Shown here one piece after another: positions 47,718-60,330 of a stretch of DNA of 64,000 bases; positions within the stretch are counted from its first letter, which is position 1; every line of letters begins with the position of its first letter. The notes under the pieces are model-generated. The model saw only the letters and a list, made by a program, of their open reading frames with translations. It ran no database searches and had not been told where the DNA came from. A program made the translations under genes and the position numbers. Origin of the DNA: Stereocaulon alpinum (taxonomy: Eukaryota; Ascomycota; Lecanoromycetes; Lecanorales; Stereocaulaceae); the NCBI GenBank assembly GCA_018257865.1, contig JAEUBA010000008.1, forward strand, positions 1-64,000, written 5' to 3'.

Positions 47718-48765
47718 ATGGTAAGTATGAGTACTTCTAGCCTTCCCGTCCCATGTGATCATGGTCCATCTTCTGTCAACACAAACGTACAAGTACGCCA
47801 GAAATCCATTCAAGAGCTAATTCTATTGATACAGGGCTGCTGCCAGTCCACCCCGAGAGATGAAGACCAGTCGTCCCCCTACTCCCCCTCCAACATCCAC
47901 GGCGACGCCTCCTCACGTGCCATAACCTCCGCCCTACCCCAGATCCCCGACCCATCCAGCCCACGCACTTCGTCGCAAGTACCACCCGTGTCAGAGCGCA
48001 GTCGGACACATCGTCATCTCGCACTCGGCGAACAATTTAACGCCCCACTTCGCCCACATGTCTGGAGATCGAAACGAGCGTGGACGCGCGCACAGCTAGA
48101 TCGGGAACGGCAGGATTTCTTCGATACGAGAGTCTCTGGGCATGCGGAAATATGGGCTACGCTGAAAGTCGTGGTGGGGTTGTTAAGAGACGGGGATGTG
48201 AGCACTGCGCAGACTATAGTCGATGCAGCTGGCATCACCGTACCCACTGGCGATCTAAAGAACGGAGTGTATGATGAGGCTGGGAATTTGTACCAATTGC
48301 CTGAGCACGTGATATCGGATCCGGAAAATATTGTTGATCAGCAGGATATATTGAAAGGGGAAGGGGAGGAGGAGAGTAAAGATGTGACGGATGATGATGA
48401 GGAGGAGTTGGAGAGGAAGAGGGAGGAGAAGGGGAAACAGGTGCTTAAGAGTGCGGATTTGGTCAAGGTTAGGTGTCGGCTGAGTGATAGGGGTGGGAAT
48501 GATGTGGTGGTTTGTGTGGGGAGGGAACAGCCTGTTCGGGTGCTTGTTAGGAGAATTTTGGATGAGGCGAACGTGAGTTTTCATCCCCTCGAGTGTGGTA
48601 CCGGTTAGAGGATGTTGGGGAAACTGAAGGAAAGAGGCTAATGAGTGGCAGGTCGGAAAGATAAAGATTGCATATATGGGTAAAATCCTCAAAGACTCAG
48701 AAACGCTACAGGCTCAGGGCTGGCGCGAGGGTCACGTTGTTAATGCGTTGGTGTTTGGGGCATGA
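47718..48765 (+). CDS. UBTD-type ubiquitin-like protein; first coding exon is the ATG alone
   Basis: Proposed exons 47718-47720 (ATG only), 47835-48572 and 48652-48765 give 284 codons; introns are 114 and 79 bp. After splicing the N-terminus is MGCCQSTPRDEDQ, a typical N-myristoylation plus palmitoylation start that matches UBTD1/UBTD2 relatives. Next comes the UBTD N-terminal domain (RSKRAWTRAQLDRERQDFFD, AEIWATLKVVVGLL, DAAGITVPTGDLKNGVYDEA, YQLPEHVISDP), an acidic Glu-rich linker, and a C-terminal ubiquitin-like fold (KVRCRLSDRGGNDVVVCVG, IKIAYMGKILKDSETLQAQG, GWREGHVVNALVFG). Human UBTD proteins bind E2 ubiquitin-conjugating enzymes; the fungal role is not established. The first intron has no in-frame stop, so an unspliced message would add 38 residues after Met1. 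Confidence 0.83.
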
Positions 48766-49776
48766 TGCTATTTTCGCCACAACGTGCATCGGCTCTATGA
48801 AGTTGATACTGGAAGGCTTTATGAAGCTTTTATTTACGAAGGCTACCTGGTATTCGATCGGGCATAACCGCGGCGCCACATGCTTGGTTTCAACATCGAA
48901 GCTTTTCTGGGATTTTGCCCGAAGTGATTGAACTGTTTGGGAACAGCTCATATTTGACGATAAAGCTGATAAGTCTGTATATAATGTGACGAGACGCTTC
49001 TGCATACGATTGCTTGGATTGAGGTCAGGTCCTTGTTACTAGGGTCTTTGGTCATATTTTTCGCTGCGGCATAAAGAAGAATTAATCCATCCATATAACC
49101 GGTTTAAAGCAAACAGTTCAACATCCAGCAGGCGCCCCACCTTAGGTACGTACCGTACATCAATCTCGATCGGGCTAGTGTAGGCGTGGGGGTTGCTTGA
49201 ATTGCATGAGGCAGGCGGCAATCTCTGATCTGCTGCTCGTACGTCTTCCTTTCAACTTCGTTCTACTTGCGGCGCCTTTTGTTGCTGTTCAGTAAAGTCC
49301 TATCTAACAGACGAGCTCATCCTATGCCATCGCCCTGACAGCTGCGTTGGAATTTCAACGGTTCATCATACCTGCGGTGATCGAAGTTATCCTCTCAAGC
49401 TCATGCATTCAGCTTTGGAGAAGTATTCTGCTCAGACCTTGCATTCACAGCTCAACCGAGAGTTGGGACCTGGGCGAATATTTGATCTTCCACGCTTCCC
49501 GAAAGCCTTTCTCAGAGAAGCAGCCGACCCGCTGCCCTTCGCGATACGACCGTCACCACAATATCAGTAAGACGAAATCAACCAGCAATCCGGCCCAATT
49601 CTTCCAAAGAATCGAATCTTCAGCTTGAACACTTGCCAGATTCGATTGTTCGCCCAACGACTAGGCTGCCGAGGGACCCTGCCCGTAGGTGCTGGCTACT
49701 CGTGTTAAGTCGACCAGGCACCCTCTCTGAGATTCATTGCAGTAGCAAAGCGTTCAGAGTACCCTCTATTTGGAGG
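48766..49776. other. Intergenic / HET gene leader
   Basis: No gene recognised. The frame of the HET gene stays open upstream to a possible earlier start at 49633. Confidence 0.5.
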
Positions 49777-51687
49777 ATGAATCACTACGTATACAACAAG
49801 CTCGATCCGCAACGTCGCGAGATCCGTCTCTGCACCTTGCAGCCTGGTAGCGGTGATGATCCTGTCAACTGCACACTCACTACAGTTTCCCTGGATGACA
49901 ACCCTAGGTATGAAGCAATATCGTACGTCTGGGGAGATGCCTCAACGCGACAAGAGATCATTGTGGATAGCGAATCTCTACTGGTCACGGTCAACCTGCA
50001 TACAGCATTACGGTATTTGAGATGGACAGACAGACCTCGAGTCTTGTGGGCAGACGCCATTTGCATCAATCAGCAGAATATGGATGAGCGATCCTCGCAA
50101 GTCAGTTTCATGGATAATGTCTATAGAGAAGCGGTAGAGGTTCAAGTTTGGCTTTGCGAGGAAGAGGAAGTGATTCCTGAACGGCCATTGGACATTGCAG
50201 TCAAACCATTCAACGAGGGACTTTTCAATGAATATCTCAAACGAGCGGGCTTCTCGAAACCAAAACCTCGTTTTATTCCTATGAGCCATGATAGCATTGG
50301 ACCTACCATTATTGACGCATTAGAAATACTACGACTTTTCACAGAGAAAAAGCATTTCCATGAGATGCCATTCTTCTACACTACACCTTCGTTGGAAGTA
50401 GAGTTGTCTCCCAAATGGCACGAGATCTTGCACATAATCTCGCTAATTCTCTCCCGTCCATGGTGGAAGCGTGTATGGGTTGTACAAGAAGTAGTCGTTG
50501 CAGCTAATTCAATGATCCACATCGGCGTTCACCAGGCACCTCTTTCGCTGTTTATGGAAGCCGCCCACAACTACCATGAGCACCTCTTTTGTTGCCATAC
50601 ATCGAACATCTTCATATCTTGGTGGTACGGAAATCCAACATTGATCAAAGCTCTTGGTTCACCATTCGATGTTGTTCGGGACCTAGCTGATATGAAACGT
50701 CGTTACAACGAAGGCTCTCTGGAGTCTCACACCGTTCTTGGGGTATCTTGGTCTCGAGAGGCAAGCGATCCCCGTGACCGCGTTTATGCATCCATCGGAC
50801 TCTTTCGTGGTCAAAGAAACGTCCTTGATATTACTCCTGATTATCAAGTGTCTGTTTCAGAGCTATATGCCAACTTAACCCGGATATTATTCATAGACCG
50901 ACGGAGTATGTTGATGCTAGAGCTGGCGGTTGGGGTTCAGGAAAACCCATTGGCCCTTCCTTCTTGGGCAATCGATCTTACAAGTGTCTCATTATCGAAC
51001 AGCCTGCTACGGCTCGGATTCAACGCTTCGGGTTCGAAAGCACATGAGCCACTAGGTGAACGCGGGGTGTTCCTGACCATTCAGGGCATTGAGGTTGACG
51101 TTGTCTCAGTGTTTACTGATTTGAAGGTAGATGTTTTTACTGACAAAAACTTGGTAAGGGGAGTACAACAATGGCAGGATTTTGCTCTCCATGCGCAGAT
51201 GCAGGACGAAAGAACATTTTGGAGAACGGTATTCAGGGACAACCTAGTTCTTCCTCCTAGCTATAGACCCATTAGCTCCAAAGAATATGGTCTGATTGAG
51301 GCATGGTGGCAGCGTATCAACGAGGTCGTCGATGATCCGACCTCTGCAACCAAGGAGGGAATGTATGAAGAGCTCAACACCAAAATAATGCGCCTCAACA
51401 GAACAGCCAGAGTCAGTTTGCGTGAAAATTTGCCTTACATTACCGGCAAAGGATCTTTAGGCTCCGCGCCGCCTGCAGTAAGGGAAGGTGACAAGATATT
51501 CATTGCCAAGGGGAGTGAAGCGCCGTTGATCCTCCGGCCAGTTGAAGAATTGCCCGGATGGAATACTACTTCCGCGGATACCTTTCGGCCTTACTACAGA
51601 TTGGTTGGTCTGTGTTACCTTGATGGGGTCATGGAAGGAGAGGCAGTCCATGAGGATGTCGTTTGGGAGCAAATTCGTCTCTTATGA
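49777..51687 (+). CDS. HET-domain (heterokaryon incompatibility-type) protein
   Basis: A single intronless frame of 636 codons starts MNHYVYNKLDPQRREIRL; an upstream ATG at 49633 would add 48 residues without recognisable content. The HET domain occupies about residues 40-290, with its three usual blocks: YEAISYVWGDASTRQEI, RPRVLWADAICINQQNMDER, and WWKRVWVVQEVVVA. HET proteins trigger self/non-self recognition and cell death in filamentous fungi, but most family members are uncharacterised. The C-terminal half has no recognisable NACHT, WD or other partner domain. No obvious partner gene (for example a patatin or SNARE-type het locus) lies alongside. Confidence 0.9.
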   Translation: MNHYVYNKLDPQRREIRLCTLQPGSGDDPVNCTLTTVSLDDNPRYEAISYVWGDASTRQEIIVDSESLLVTVNLHTALRYLRWTDRPRVLWADAICINQQNMDERSSQVSFMDNVYREAVEVQVWLCEEEEVIPERPLDIAVKPFNEGLFNEYLKRAGFSKPKPRFIPMSHDSIGPTIIDALEILRLFTEKKHFHEMPFFYTTPSLEVELSPKWHEILHIISLILSRPWWKRVWVVQEVVVAANSMIHIGVHQAPLSLFMEAAHNYHEHLFCCHTSNIFISWWYGNPTLIKALGSPFDVVRDLADMKRRYNEGSLESHTVLGVSWSREASDPRDRVYASIGLFRGQRNVLDITPDYQVSVSELYANLTRILFIDRRSMLMLELAVGVQENPLALPSWAIDLTSVSLSNSLLRLGFNASGSKAHEPLGERGVFLTIQGIEVDVVSVFTDLKVDVFTDKNLVRGVQQWQDFALHAQMQDERTFWRTVFRDNLVLPPSYRPISSKEYGLIEAWWQRINEVVDDPTSATKEGMYEELNTKIMRLNRTARVSLRENLPYITGKGSLGSAPPAVREGDKIFIAKGSEAPLILRPVEELPGWNTTSADTFRPYYRLVGLCYLDGVMEGEAVHEDVVWEQIRLL

Positions 51688-53719
51688 AGTCATGTCAATT
51701 TTTGAATGAGTTGGTGCCACTGCCGTTGGGAAATCGGGGGTTTCCTCATAGCTGAGGCACCATGAGCGATCATTCCGTGTCTTTGGATCAATCATAGAGG
51801 TAGCTCTCAGGATCAAGACACCGAAATATTTGCCATACAACCACCGTTGTACCTATACCTACAGGCGTCTCAAGCGTCAAAAGTGATCAGAGATTCAAAG
51901 GCTACCTAGAGGGCAGTAGCTACCTTACTGAAAGTCAAGATTAGACCTACATCATTCGCTAGGCTCAGGCTAAAGACTTCTATTGGCCTTCCTCATCAGC
52001 CACAGCCTCCTAATCATCAGTCTCGCAGTCATCATTCACAGTCGACCTCTCACAAACCCACTCATCTCGATCTGTGTTAGCACACTCGTACCCACATGGC
52101 CTGTTGTCGTCATAAAGCACTGGCTTCCTCAGTCTACCCCCGTCCCCTTCTCCAAAGTAGCCAACGTACAAAGCCAGTTTCTGCGACTTCATCAGACCCC
52201 CAAGCGAACGTCGCAACTGCCGAGACATCTTCTCCGCAGTCCTCTCGTTGAAAAACAGCTACACCAGCTCTATAATCCCACAGCATTACTCTCGGTATGC
52301 TTCCCAAACGAAACATTCCTTGACATACCCCATACTCAAGGAATCTTCAAACACAAAGCGCAATGCCAAATTGCGCACCTCGAAAAACTATCAAAGCTCT
52401 TCTACTATCTATGTCGGCCAACCCCTACCATCGCAATAAACATCGACCATCAACGATTCGATATGGGGCGCTGTTCCACCAACGCCCCAGCTCTGCGAGA
52501 TACCCAAACTGTGCCAAATCCACATCTGCTCTCCATCCACTTCTCAGCAATCGCGCTCAGTGTCTCTGCTAAACACGTTCCCCAGACTCGTCCCATGAGA
52601 TGCCATGATAGGCTCTACACCCAAAACTCCAAGACTCGAAAATCCCTTGTTAGACGACTTATCACCCACACCAGTCATCCAATAAGTATCTGAAAAAAGC
52701 TCTGCTGCTTTTCATGCAATATATAGAATACGAACATCAAACCCAATCCCCTCAAAGCCACACATCAAATCATCCAGCAAGAAACATAGCTCGAGCAATT
52801 CACTCCCATCAATGAAAACCCTTCTAACCCGAGCGAAACAACTACCTAGAACATCAACTAGCGGATCTACGATAGATACACAACAATACCTAAAAAGCGC
52901 AAGCAACCCACTGTACATCCAAGACCCTTCCGACCCACTCCCTACCCAAAACACCCACCACAAAGAAGCCCCGCCGCACGCATATCATCCTAAACCCCTA
53001 CACTACACTGCACTGCTGCCGGCACGTAACTGAAACGTATCCACAAGCGCAGAAAATAAGTTAGTGCAGCGCTGATTGCATCCTGTATTCTGGATTCGTC
53101 GCTACGGATTTTGGATTGTAGATGAGGGTATCAGGTATGTATTTCTTGCTTAGCTGTGGGTATCATCAGGCTAGATGCGGAGGGGAACAGGCGTCATACT
53201 GTTGGTATACCAAAGGACATGATACGACGTATGATTGAAATTTTGCCAATCCTCTTAACTTCGAGTCATGAGCAACAATATCCGAACAGCCTGAAACCAT
53301 CAAGAGCGGCGTGGGGGTTGATTGGGTATATAGAAAGTGTAGACTAGTCTCGTAGGGGAATTTCAGGTAAAATAGAATATTACGAATTTGTTAGATTCTT
53401 TGCCAAGCAATGATCAGTGCAGAGGGTAGCATGGACAAAAGTAAAATGTCTACACTACCAGCGCAAATAACGCCCCAGGGATTCAAAAGTCGTACAATGG
53501 TATATGGAATCTGAGCCTCAACACCACGCCGAACCAAGCCTCTTGAGCCAGTCAAGGTTCCATAGCGCCCAACGCAATGTTCATGGCACCGTATTCGCTC
53601 CTCAAAGCACATGCGATACTCATACAACCATCCTTTTCCTATCCACCTTAGACCCCACAGTCATGATCATAAATCATAAAAGGCCAGGCATGCGACAATG
53701 GCCGATTCTTTCCATCCTT
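51688..53719. other. Intergenic with a doubtful C-rich ORF
   Basis: A plus-strand ORF at 51983-52693 (236 codons) and another at 52812-53033 lie in a strand-skewed, C-rich stretch. Alternative frames on both strands are also open, and no domain was recognised, so no gene is called. 53034-53719 shows nothing. Confidence 0.35.
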
Positions 53720-56700
53720 TCATCCCTGATCCGGACGCCCCCTCCTACTTCCTCTCCCCCTCGTAGCACGTCGACTCAACGTGAAGCTCCTCCTAATACT
53801 CTCACCCCAGGCGCTATTGTCAAAGACATCTAGCACATTCTGCCTATCGACAGAACTACCAGCTCTGCTCCTCCCGCCAACCGGCGAATGTTGGTCTGAA
53901 GGCCCATCGTAGCCCCACTGGAAGGCGCTACTCTCAGCCGAAGGCGATGGCGAGTGGCCTGGAACCCTATGTGGCGAGAGCTGCGGACTGACATTGCTAC
54001 TCTGACTAGTTCGTGAAGGCGATCCAACGGAGTCACCACGATGTCGTAGACCGCTTGTATCGAGGGATGGTCGGCCTTGTGGGCTCCCATCCTTGGGTGG
54101 CACTCCCGGACGTTGGCTAGGGAAGATGTCGGACTGTGGAGACACCACATCCTGGTCATCGACAAAGATTTCTGGAACAGCAAATTGTGGGACATTGACC
54201 ATGCGCGCTGAATGGCGGAAGGCGAGACGAGAGCGAAACTGACGGGCCCAGAACATAGTGTCGAAGAAGCCTCTGACAACCCGGCGGCGGACTTCTTCTT
54301 CGACGCGTTGCAGGCGGGCACGGCGGCGGAGGAATTCTTCTAAGCGTAGGGACTTGCTGTCCGAGATGACGTTGTAGTGGGCCAGGATCATGAGACAAGA
54401 AGTAAAGTTCACGCCGCGGTCGGCGTCGGCTGATACCATTACTTCTTGGAAAAATATTTCCATTCGCACTCGTCGCTGGCGTATGTCTGCCACGTCGATA
54501 GTCCTCAATTGATCATTGAGCCGATCCAAATCAACGCCGTGGACGATCCCGGGTGGTGGCGTCTCATTGCCCCGTTTCTCGTACCTGCAGGCATCAAGGA
54601 TACGATGCACCGAATGATCACCACCAGCATATATCCGCATTTGGAAAACTCCCGATAGTTCACCGAGTAGTCGAGGGAAAACCTCTTTCGATATGTAACC
54701 CGTTCCTTCGGGATCGTATGTAGCCCAAGCCTGCTTGAACCTCCGAATCTCCTTTCGATTTATCACGGACAAGCCACTGCTCCGTTGGTACACATACGAG
54801 AAGCTCTCAAAGATCAATGACACGAACAAACTGACAAAGATGTACATGCTAAGTATGTTCCAGGAAATGAAGAGCCCTCGAGCCCAAGTGGCACTGCCAC
54901 AGTCACTGTCGAAGAAGTTTGTTGAATCGACGCAGTTGGGATAGGAAATGGTAGCAAAGTCTTCCATGATTTGATTCCATCCTTCTCCCATACTTGTACG
55001 GAAGAGCAAGATAAGAGCTTTGGGAACATTGCGGAAGTTGATATTACCGTTTTCATTTGCTCCGAATCTTGTGAGGCCAAAGGTCTGCGTCAAGGCGATA
55101 GCGTAGACCAAGAAGAGTACAAACCAGGTCGCTAGTAGATTGCCAATGGCAGTCAGGGACGCTGCTGCTGTCTTGAAGAGCTGATCGAGCTGGTTGTTAC
55201 GAGGTATCAGCAATAGGGCAATAGAGACGAGGAAGAACTTGTGCAACTGGGCGTAAAGCATGTTGTTATATCTGGAGAGGTCGACCAGGGTGGTCGCTAT
55301 GGTGCCTGTAATAGAAAGAATTGAGTAAAGGTCCCAGGAGCTTCTCCGGAATCTCTTCCAAGTAAGGCCAACGATGCGCACAGCAACATTAGCAATGTAA
55401 AAAAGAGTGAAAGCGAGGAACATATAATCTAGTACTGTCAGCTTCCTCTTCATTAGCAGGCTATGTTCCACAGGACTTACCCCTCAATCTCCGCCACCAA
55501 TTTGGCTCGTCGTACCACTCGAGAACGAGAAGGACAAGGTGCAAGAACAAGATCGAAGTAAGTAATCTCTGCCACCTTCCATGCTTCTTCACGGCAATTC
55601 TATAGCACCAGCCTCTTAAACCAATCTCTGACTTGCTCGACGGGCGTTTCGAAGGCGATATTTGTCTGAGCAATTTGCGCAATTCCAGCCAGGATCGCTG
55701 ATCCGCGGTCAGGAAAGCCACGCCGGTCTGTTCTGTGTAGTTACGTATGAACACAGATATGAACAGGGTCAAGACGAAGACAGTTCCGAGGAGATTGAAA
55801 ATTATGAAGAAAACTGCGTTTCCCTGAGAGATGTAGGCTTGAGGTTGAAGGTCGCGACCAGCCGACGACATTGCTGCCCACATGACGTCGGTCCATCCCT
55901 CCTGAGATACGATCTGGAAAAGAATGCTAAGCGAGCTCCCAAAATTGTCGAAGCTAAAGTATTGATTGGATGCATGTCTCGGTGCGAGAACATTCCAAGC
56001 AAAAGGTGTATTGGAAAATTCGCCTACACAGTCTGCGAGACTGGAGACGCTGGAGTCATTGCATGATCGCAATCGTCCATTGAAGAGGTTGAGGCCATAA
56101 ATGGCGAAGGGGAACAGCAGACTAAGAGAAACAAAGGCGGCCTAGTCATAGTCAATTGTATGTCCATCGAGAAAAGAGAAGAACAGACTTACGGAGATGA
56201 CTTTCCAACCGCCGAGGATGATCACAGAGTGGAATGTGTCTCTCGCACTGTCGCTCACGTTGAGCAACCTCAGAGCTCTAAGAGCTTTGAAAGCCCCTAC
56301 AGCTCTTGATACAGCTCCATCCGAGTGCAGGGAAGTGATGACATTAATCCAAAGGGTTATCAAGACCAGCCCATCAATGAAGCCCCAGGAGCCTCTGTAA
56401 TATGCATTGGGTGTCCAGAAAAATCCATCTGCAATGAGTTTGATTAAAGCCTCGAAAGAGAACACAACCGCAAAGCCCATGTCAGTCCAAAGAAACCAGT
56501 TCCTAATAGTATAGCCACTACCACGGCTTTGAAAATATGCTCGTTGATTAAGTGGAGTTGACACACAAGCCAGAAGGACCATGGCCACGATGGCTGCGTA
56601 TATGAAAGCGGAGAAGGCGAACCAGACGGGTTTGAACGGTTCGACGCCGTCCATGCGATTGTCACCTCGGCCTGGGCCAACCATTCGCTGACAAAATCTT

Positions 56701-59700
56701 CGAATTGGATTGTGTGGACCGAAGATGAAGAGTGAAACATTGTATTTCGGATACTTGTTCAGATACTGACGCTGTGCTCGTTTCCGTTGTTCTGTGGCTG
56801 AGACGACCTCTCTGGCTCTTGCTCGTATATCCAATTCTTCGTTCTTTCGACCGAATTGCAATTGGGAGTAGAAAGGGTTCGGCTCTCTACTCGCTAAAAG
56901 GACAAGTAGTCTGCTCCACCACGATGACAGTAGGCCTGGTCTGACTTGATTTGTCGGACAGCCAGTGATTGGGTCCTCCTCTCCGTGTAGCTCTTCCATA
57001 GGCTCCATATGCTCATCTAGAAAGTCGCGAAAAATCTCTTCCTGAAGTAGCATTTCCATTGTAGCAGGGCCAAAGTCCAAGGGATCCCTGCGATGCGCAG
57101 TCTTTCTACCGAATGTAAAGATGGTTGACAAAGACAAGTTGCCGTGAGATGAGCCGCCCAGCTCCTTCTGCTGGAGAAAAGCTTTGACTTGTTGCAAGCG
57201 TTTCTCGTCCTCGGAGACGTCGAAATTCTCTTGGATGACCGCAATAAACATGTTCAGCACAATGAAGTTTGCGAGAATGAACCACAGGACAAAGAATGTA
57301 GCACCAATCCATGCTTGTCCCCAGCGAAGCTCGTATAGCGTCGAATTATACAATAGGATGGTCCAATTCTCGCTCGACAAGACTTGGTACATGCCAATGA
57401 AAGCGTTGTAGATGTCTGAGAAGGTTATGCGAACTTCAGAACCTGTAATATCCTGCTGAGGGAACTCACCGCGGAAGATTTGGACGGCGAAGATCGCACA
57501 CAGGAAGGTGATGAGAAACACAAAGACGATAAGATTGAGGAGACCGGTAACATTGCCGAGAACTTTCTTGATCAGCTCGCGAGTGAGCGAGACTGCGAGT
57601 ACCACACGGTATATTCGCACAATCTGGAAGAATGTGAACCATTCGTAGGTTTGCCCGGATTGGTGAATAACAGGGATTTGTATCACGGCAGTGATGATAG
57701 CCAACCCCAGGTCGACGCAATTGCGGTAACTTCGAAGAAAGTTCCTCCAATCCGCGATAAACCGAAGGACAATCTCAAAGATCAATGCTACGGTAACGAC
57801 TCTCTCGGTATTGTCGATCAAGGCCGCGCGGTTAGAGCTCATACCCGCACTCCGTAGACACATCACAGCGAGATCGAACACGATGATGGTTATCCATAGC
57901 CAGGATGTTTTGTCGTAGACTCGCTTCAACTGACTCTCTTTTCGAAAATCCTCTTCATCATCTATGAAATGCTCTTTCTCGTCTGCCGTGAATGCGCTTG
58001 TTTTGCTTTCTTCTCGAATGACCTGGAACGAAGACGTGATTACAGCAACAAGCAAATTCGTAAGCCACAGACTCATGATGACGATCCCGAAAGCGAAGAA
58101 CAAAGCTGCGGCGAGAAAGTCGCTCTCCGTGGTGTAATAGAGAAGGTCCGAGAAAGTATTGGCGCTCATTACTACGAAGACCAGCTCCAGAGACTGAAAG
58201 ATGTTGTCGAAGCTCACTGTACCATTGAAGGGACCAGTGCCTTCCACGCAAACCGAACCCTGCGGGCAGAGGTAACCCTTATGTCTGGTCGCGCCAGGGT
58301 TTCTGACATCCAGATCCGATTTGAGCCACGGTAATTTCTGTTGACCAGTTTCAGGGTCCAAGTATCCTCCACAGAATTGTATGTTCCCGTTCGATGGTGT
58401 ATTTTGCGTAAAGCTATCATTAATGATGGCTTGAGCTGCTGTACTAGCAGGATTTTGAAGTACCAAACCTGCATCTTCGTACCATGTGCATGTACGTCGA
58501 AGTGATCCTTTGAAGGCCTGGACGCCAATGATAGCGAAAAGCAGCCAGAAGAATCCGATGAGAAAGGCGACGTTGACCAGCATGGGAGCGGCTTTCTTCA
58601 GACTTCTTAATATGACCTATAAAAGTCAGTGGCAATACTTCAATGAGCGAAGAAGAACATACCGAAGTACCACTGGTCAGTCCAAGAAGCCTCAGTATCC
58701 GGAGACAACTGAGCATCTTGAAGATGTAGACATGATGGGTAGGCTGAATCATTGCCACAGAAAGTGTAAAGGAGATCCAGAATGAAACGACAGCCAGAAA
58801 GTCTAGACGGTTAAAGGAATGGCGCATAAATGCTCGCCGAGCTAGTCTCTTACGCTGTTGCTGCCGCGAATGACCTGGTATGTCGTCTGGAGTTTGCACG
58901 TTTGTGAACGATCGAAGAATGGACGGCTGAGGTACAGCTTCTCTGGCGGGTCGCTGCGTAGATCGCTGTTTTTGGGGATTGAAAAAGGTCTGGATCCTAT
59001 CGGTCAAGGCGGCTCTGAAACCAAGGTCTGTATCGACCGTGCTGTACTCCTCGGCATTCTTGATGAAACCAGATACTATGGACCTTACCACAATCTCCAC
59101 TGTATATATGATGAAGAGGAAGAGTAGGCCGTAGTTGATCCATGAAGCCTGCCATGCTTTGGGCGTTTCTTTGTCGGACGTCTCACTGGACACCTTGCGC
59201 CGTGATGAATCGATAGCCAAGAGCACTGTTTGTACCAAGATAAGAATTAAGATTATAGGTTCAGTGACAGGATGTACAAGTAATTCACAAAGGCCCAGTC
59301 GGATCCAGTTATCTGGGGAAAATATTCCGAAGCTTTTTCCTTTCAGTGGGTTGGGGTGTGGCTGCCATTCGTCGGCTGACACCGAAGGATGTAGCTTTTC
59401 TGGTGGGGGACTGGTTCGTTCGTCGTGAGCATAATCAAGCATAGCTGGAAGTATAGGAGGTTCTTCCATGCGGGCTTCTCTCATTGAACGTTGTCGCCGT
59501 ATGTTCTGCTGGTCGATATAATCAGGCTCATTACTGAGGTTGACAACTCGCTGAGACGCTTTCCTCAATATAGTCCCGGCCCTTGAAAGAGGCGATGTTA
59601 CAGACGGGCTCAAGGATCTGGCGCTCAAGCTTGATGTAGGTCTTCCCAAGCGAGCCTCCATATTCGGTAAATCATCACCCAAGCGCGAGTGCGACCTGCT

Positions 59701-60330
59701 GTGACCGGAGCTGGAGGGTGGTGCCCGGAACCCATCGCTAGACGTTGGCGCACCACTGATAGGCTGCAGGAATCTGGTATCGGTTAACGGTGTCCTGTCG
59801 TTCTCCTGTGGGGAGAAGTAGTTGTCCTGCTCGGCCTCATCGACGGCATGGGTAGCAGGCAGTGAATAGGCCGATATATTATCATGTTCCGTGATGATCT
59901 GAAGCGTGCTTCTCCGGCGGCCGGCGGGTGGTCTGGATGGTCCTGGGCTTTCAAAGCTAAGACCGACCGAGCCCATTGCGGCCTGGAAGTTTTCCACATT
60001 GACTGGTGACAGTTCTGCATCATCGATGAATATATGAGGTTGATGGGCGTTTCGCGGTGTCGTAACGTGCGGAAGACCAGCACCCTCGCTTTCGTGAGCC
60101 GGTGGAGACCCCTCATCCACTCGCTCATAGGCTGTATTGACCCTTCCACTGAACGATTGTCTATTGCCCAGAAGTGTCCTAGCTCTGCTCCGGGAGGTTC
60201 TTTCCTGCGCCCATCCTCCAAGGCCGGTAGGCGATTGATCTGGAGGTCGTGACAAATCTTGCAGAGGTATTGATTGGCGTCTAGGGCGACTGTGTGGGGG
60301 CGAGCGGTCAGACGCCATGGCGAAGGTCAA
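53720..60330 (-). CDS. CCH1: Voltage-gated calcium channel alpha-1 subunit Cch1
   Basis: Four exons (60330-58663, 58616-56193, 56141-55481, 55434-53720) join in phase to 2155 codons; introns are only 46, 51 and 46 bp. A Ser/Pro-rich cytosolic N-terminus of about 340 residues is followed by four six-helix repeats and a cytosolic C-terminus. Pore segments are visible: repeat I VVMSANTFSDLLYY, repeat II VLSSENWTILLYN, repeat III IVSQEGWTDVMW and repeat IV TSMGEGWNQIMED, giving an Asn-Glu-Glu-Glu filter rather than the four Glu of animal channels. A C-terminal EF-hand-like region (QAWATYDPEGTGYISKEVF) follows repeat IV. With Mid1, Cch1 forms the high-affinity plasma-membrane calcium influx system of fungi. 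A second in-frame Met (60318, MASDRSPPH) is an alternative start. MID1 is not in the window. Confidence 0.96.

Noticed and set aside
47718..47834. Annotated N-terminus reading MVSMSTSSLPV for the UBTD-like protein
   Set aside because: This is the unspliced intron; splicing gives MGCCQS, which matches the family. It is kept only as a possible alternative isoform.
51983..52693. 236-codon plus-strand ORF as a gene
   Set aside because: It lies in a C-rich skewed stretch where several frames on both strands are open, with no recognisable motif.
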